A stretch of 13,801 nt of DNA from NCBI GenBank assembly GCA_000431015.1, contig HF986075.1, forward strand, positions 4,549 through 18,349, in the 5' to 3' direction. The notes below the pieces were generated by a model. It was not told where the DNA came from, did no database searches, and saw only the letters and a program-made list of their open reading frames with translations. Shown here one piece after another: positions 13,150 through 13,801 of this stretch (positions are counted from its first letter, which is position 1; each line of letters begins with the position of its first letter). This DNA comes from Alistipes sp. CAG:514. Lineage in GTDB: Bacteria; Bacteroidota; Bacteroidia; Bacteroidales; UBA932. A program made the translations under genes and the position numbers.

Positions 13150-13801
13150 TTACTCAGCCTTGCCGTTTGAGCCGAGAACGTCAACGATCTTGTGCTCGTA
13201 GAGCTTCTTCATCTCGTCGCGGGCCGGGCCGAGGTACTTTCTCGGGTCGAACTCGCTTGGCTTCTCAACGAAGACCTTGCGGATGGCGGCGGTCATGGCG
13301 AGACGTGAGTCTGAGTCGATGTTGATCTTGCAGACAGCGCTCTTGGAAGCCTCACGGAGCTGCTCCTCAGGGATACCTACCGCATCAGGAAGCTTGCCGC
13401 CGTACTGGTTGATGATGTCAACATATTCCTGTGGAACAGAAGATGATCCGTGGAGTACGATAGGGAATCCAGGGAGTTTCTTCTCGATCTCGTGGAGAAC
13501 GTCGAAAGCGAGTGGAGGTGGAACGAGACGGCCTGTCTTAGGGTCTCTTGTGCACTGCTCCGGCTTGAACTTGTAGGCTCCGTGTGAGGTGCCGATGGAG
13601 ATGGCGAGTGAGTCGCAGCCAGTGCGGGTCGCGAAGTCGATGACCTCCTCAGGCTTTGTGTAGTGAGACTCCTCGGCGGCAACCTCATCCTCAACACCGG
13701 CGAGGACACCAAGCTCGGCCTCAACGGTGACATCATACTTGTGAGCGTACTCCACAACCTTCTTGGTGAGGGCGATGTTCTCCTCGTAAGGAAGAGCGGA
13801 A
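13150..13801 (-). CDS. fba: Class II fructose-bisphosphate aldolase, C-terminal part (partial)
   Basis: The zinc-dependent glycolytic and gluconeogenic aldolase that interconverts fructose-1,6-bisphosphate with dihydroxyacetone phosphate and glyceraldehyde-3-phosphate. The 216 visible residues begin SALPYEENIALTKKVVEYAH, the segment after the DASALP motif, and continue with EAELGVLAGVEDE, the zinc-ligand histidine in ISIGTSHGAY, a second in IVLHGSSSVP, and the phosphate-binding NIDSDSRLA. The N-terminal third, including the first zinc histidine, lies beyond 13801. The reading frame is open to the window edge, so the GTG at 13755 on the minus strand is an internal valine, not a start. The convergent tRNA gene and shared terminator mark the end of its transcript. 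Confidence 0.97.
   Translation of the reverse strand, partial: SALPYEENIALTKKVVEYAHKYDVTVEAELGVLAGVEDEVAAEESHYTKPEEVIDFATRTGCDSLAISIGTSHGAYKFKPEQCTRDPKTGRLVPPPLAFDVLHEIEKKLPGFPIVLHGSSSVPQEYVDIINQYGGKLPDAVGIPEEQLREASKSAVCKINIDSDSRLAMTAAIRKVFVEKPSEFDPRKYLGPARDEMKKLYEHKIVDVLGSNGKAE

Noticed and set aside
13753..13755. GTG start for a shorter aldolase reading frame on the minus strand
   Set aside because: The frame stays open upstream to the window edge and encodes the conserved SALPYEENIALTKK segment, so this GTG is an internal valine.
1..13801. CRISPR arrays, insertion sequences, prophage genes, toxin-antitoxin or defence operons
   Set aside because: Looked for on both strands; no spaced direct repeats, transposase, integrase or defence-type domain was seen.

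Overview
The window looks like a piece of a Bacteroidales (phylum Bacteroidota) chromosome of moderately high GC. Four things point there. The small DUF4295 ribosomal-type protein follows rpmB and rpmG, and a DUF4296 lipoprotein is present. Several intergenic regions carry the Bacteroidetes sigma-type promoter (a TTTG-like -33 box and a TAnnTTTG -7 box 19-20 bases apart). Start codons are preceded by A/T-rich sequence rather than Shine-Dalgarno motifs. The genus cannot be fixed from the sequence; an uncultured gut lineage is plausible. Almost everything is core chromosome. I see no phage, transposon, CRISPR array or recognisable defence system.

Layout: (1) 1-713 holds the end of infC followed by rpmI and rplT, the classic IF3-L35-L20 operon, with a folded element between the last two genes. 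(2) 729-2075 is a signal peptidase I of the long Bacteroidetes form. (3) 2080-2831 is a translation unit rpmB-rpmG-DUF4295 with a candidate promoter and a strong terminator. (4) 2850-9864 is a long same-strand run: ftsY, pheT, a DUF4296 lipoprotein, an amidohydrolase, a radical SAM protein and deoC. Spacing is tight (12 bases, 1 base, a 4-base ATGA overlap, 2 bases, 33 bases), which suggests one operon or two overlapping ones. (5) 9866-11212 on the minus strand is a secreted histidine acid phosphatase; its stop codon lies one base from the deoC stop. (6) 11213-11359 is a compact divergent promoter region with an inverted repeat around one -33 box. (7) 11360-12934 is a predicted lipoprotein with an HExxH zinc-protease signature and no family name I recognise. 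(8) 12962-13126 is tRNA-Leu(CAG) with a textbook promoter and a terminator that should work in both directions. (9) 13150 to the window edge on the minus strand is the C-terminal part of a class II fructose-bisphosphate aldolase.

Regions 1-4 serve translation (initiation factor, five ribosomal proteins counting DUF4295, Phe-tRNA synthetase beta) and protein targeting and export (FtsY, signal peptidase I). deoC and the aldolase serve carbon metabolism. The accessory-looking part is 9866-12934, where two exported proteins are transcribed divergently from a shared control region. The putative lipoprotein metalloprotease and its operator-like repeat are the best candidates for undescribed biology here.
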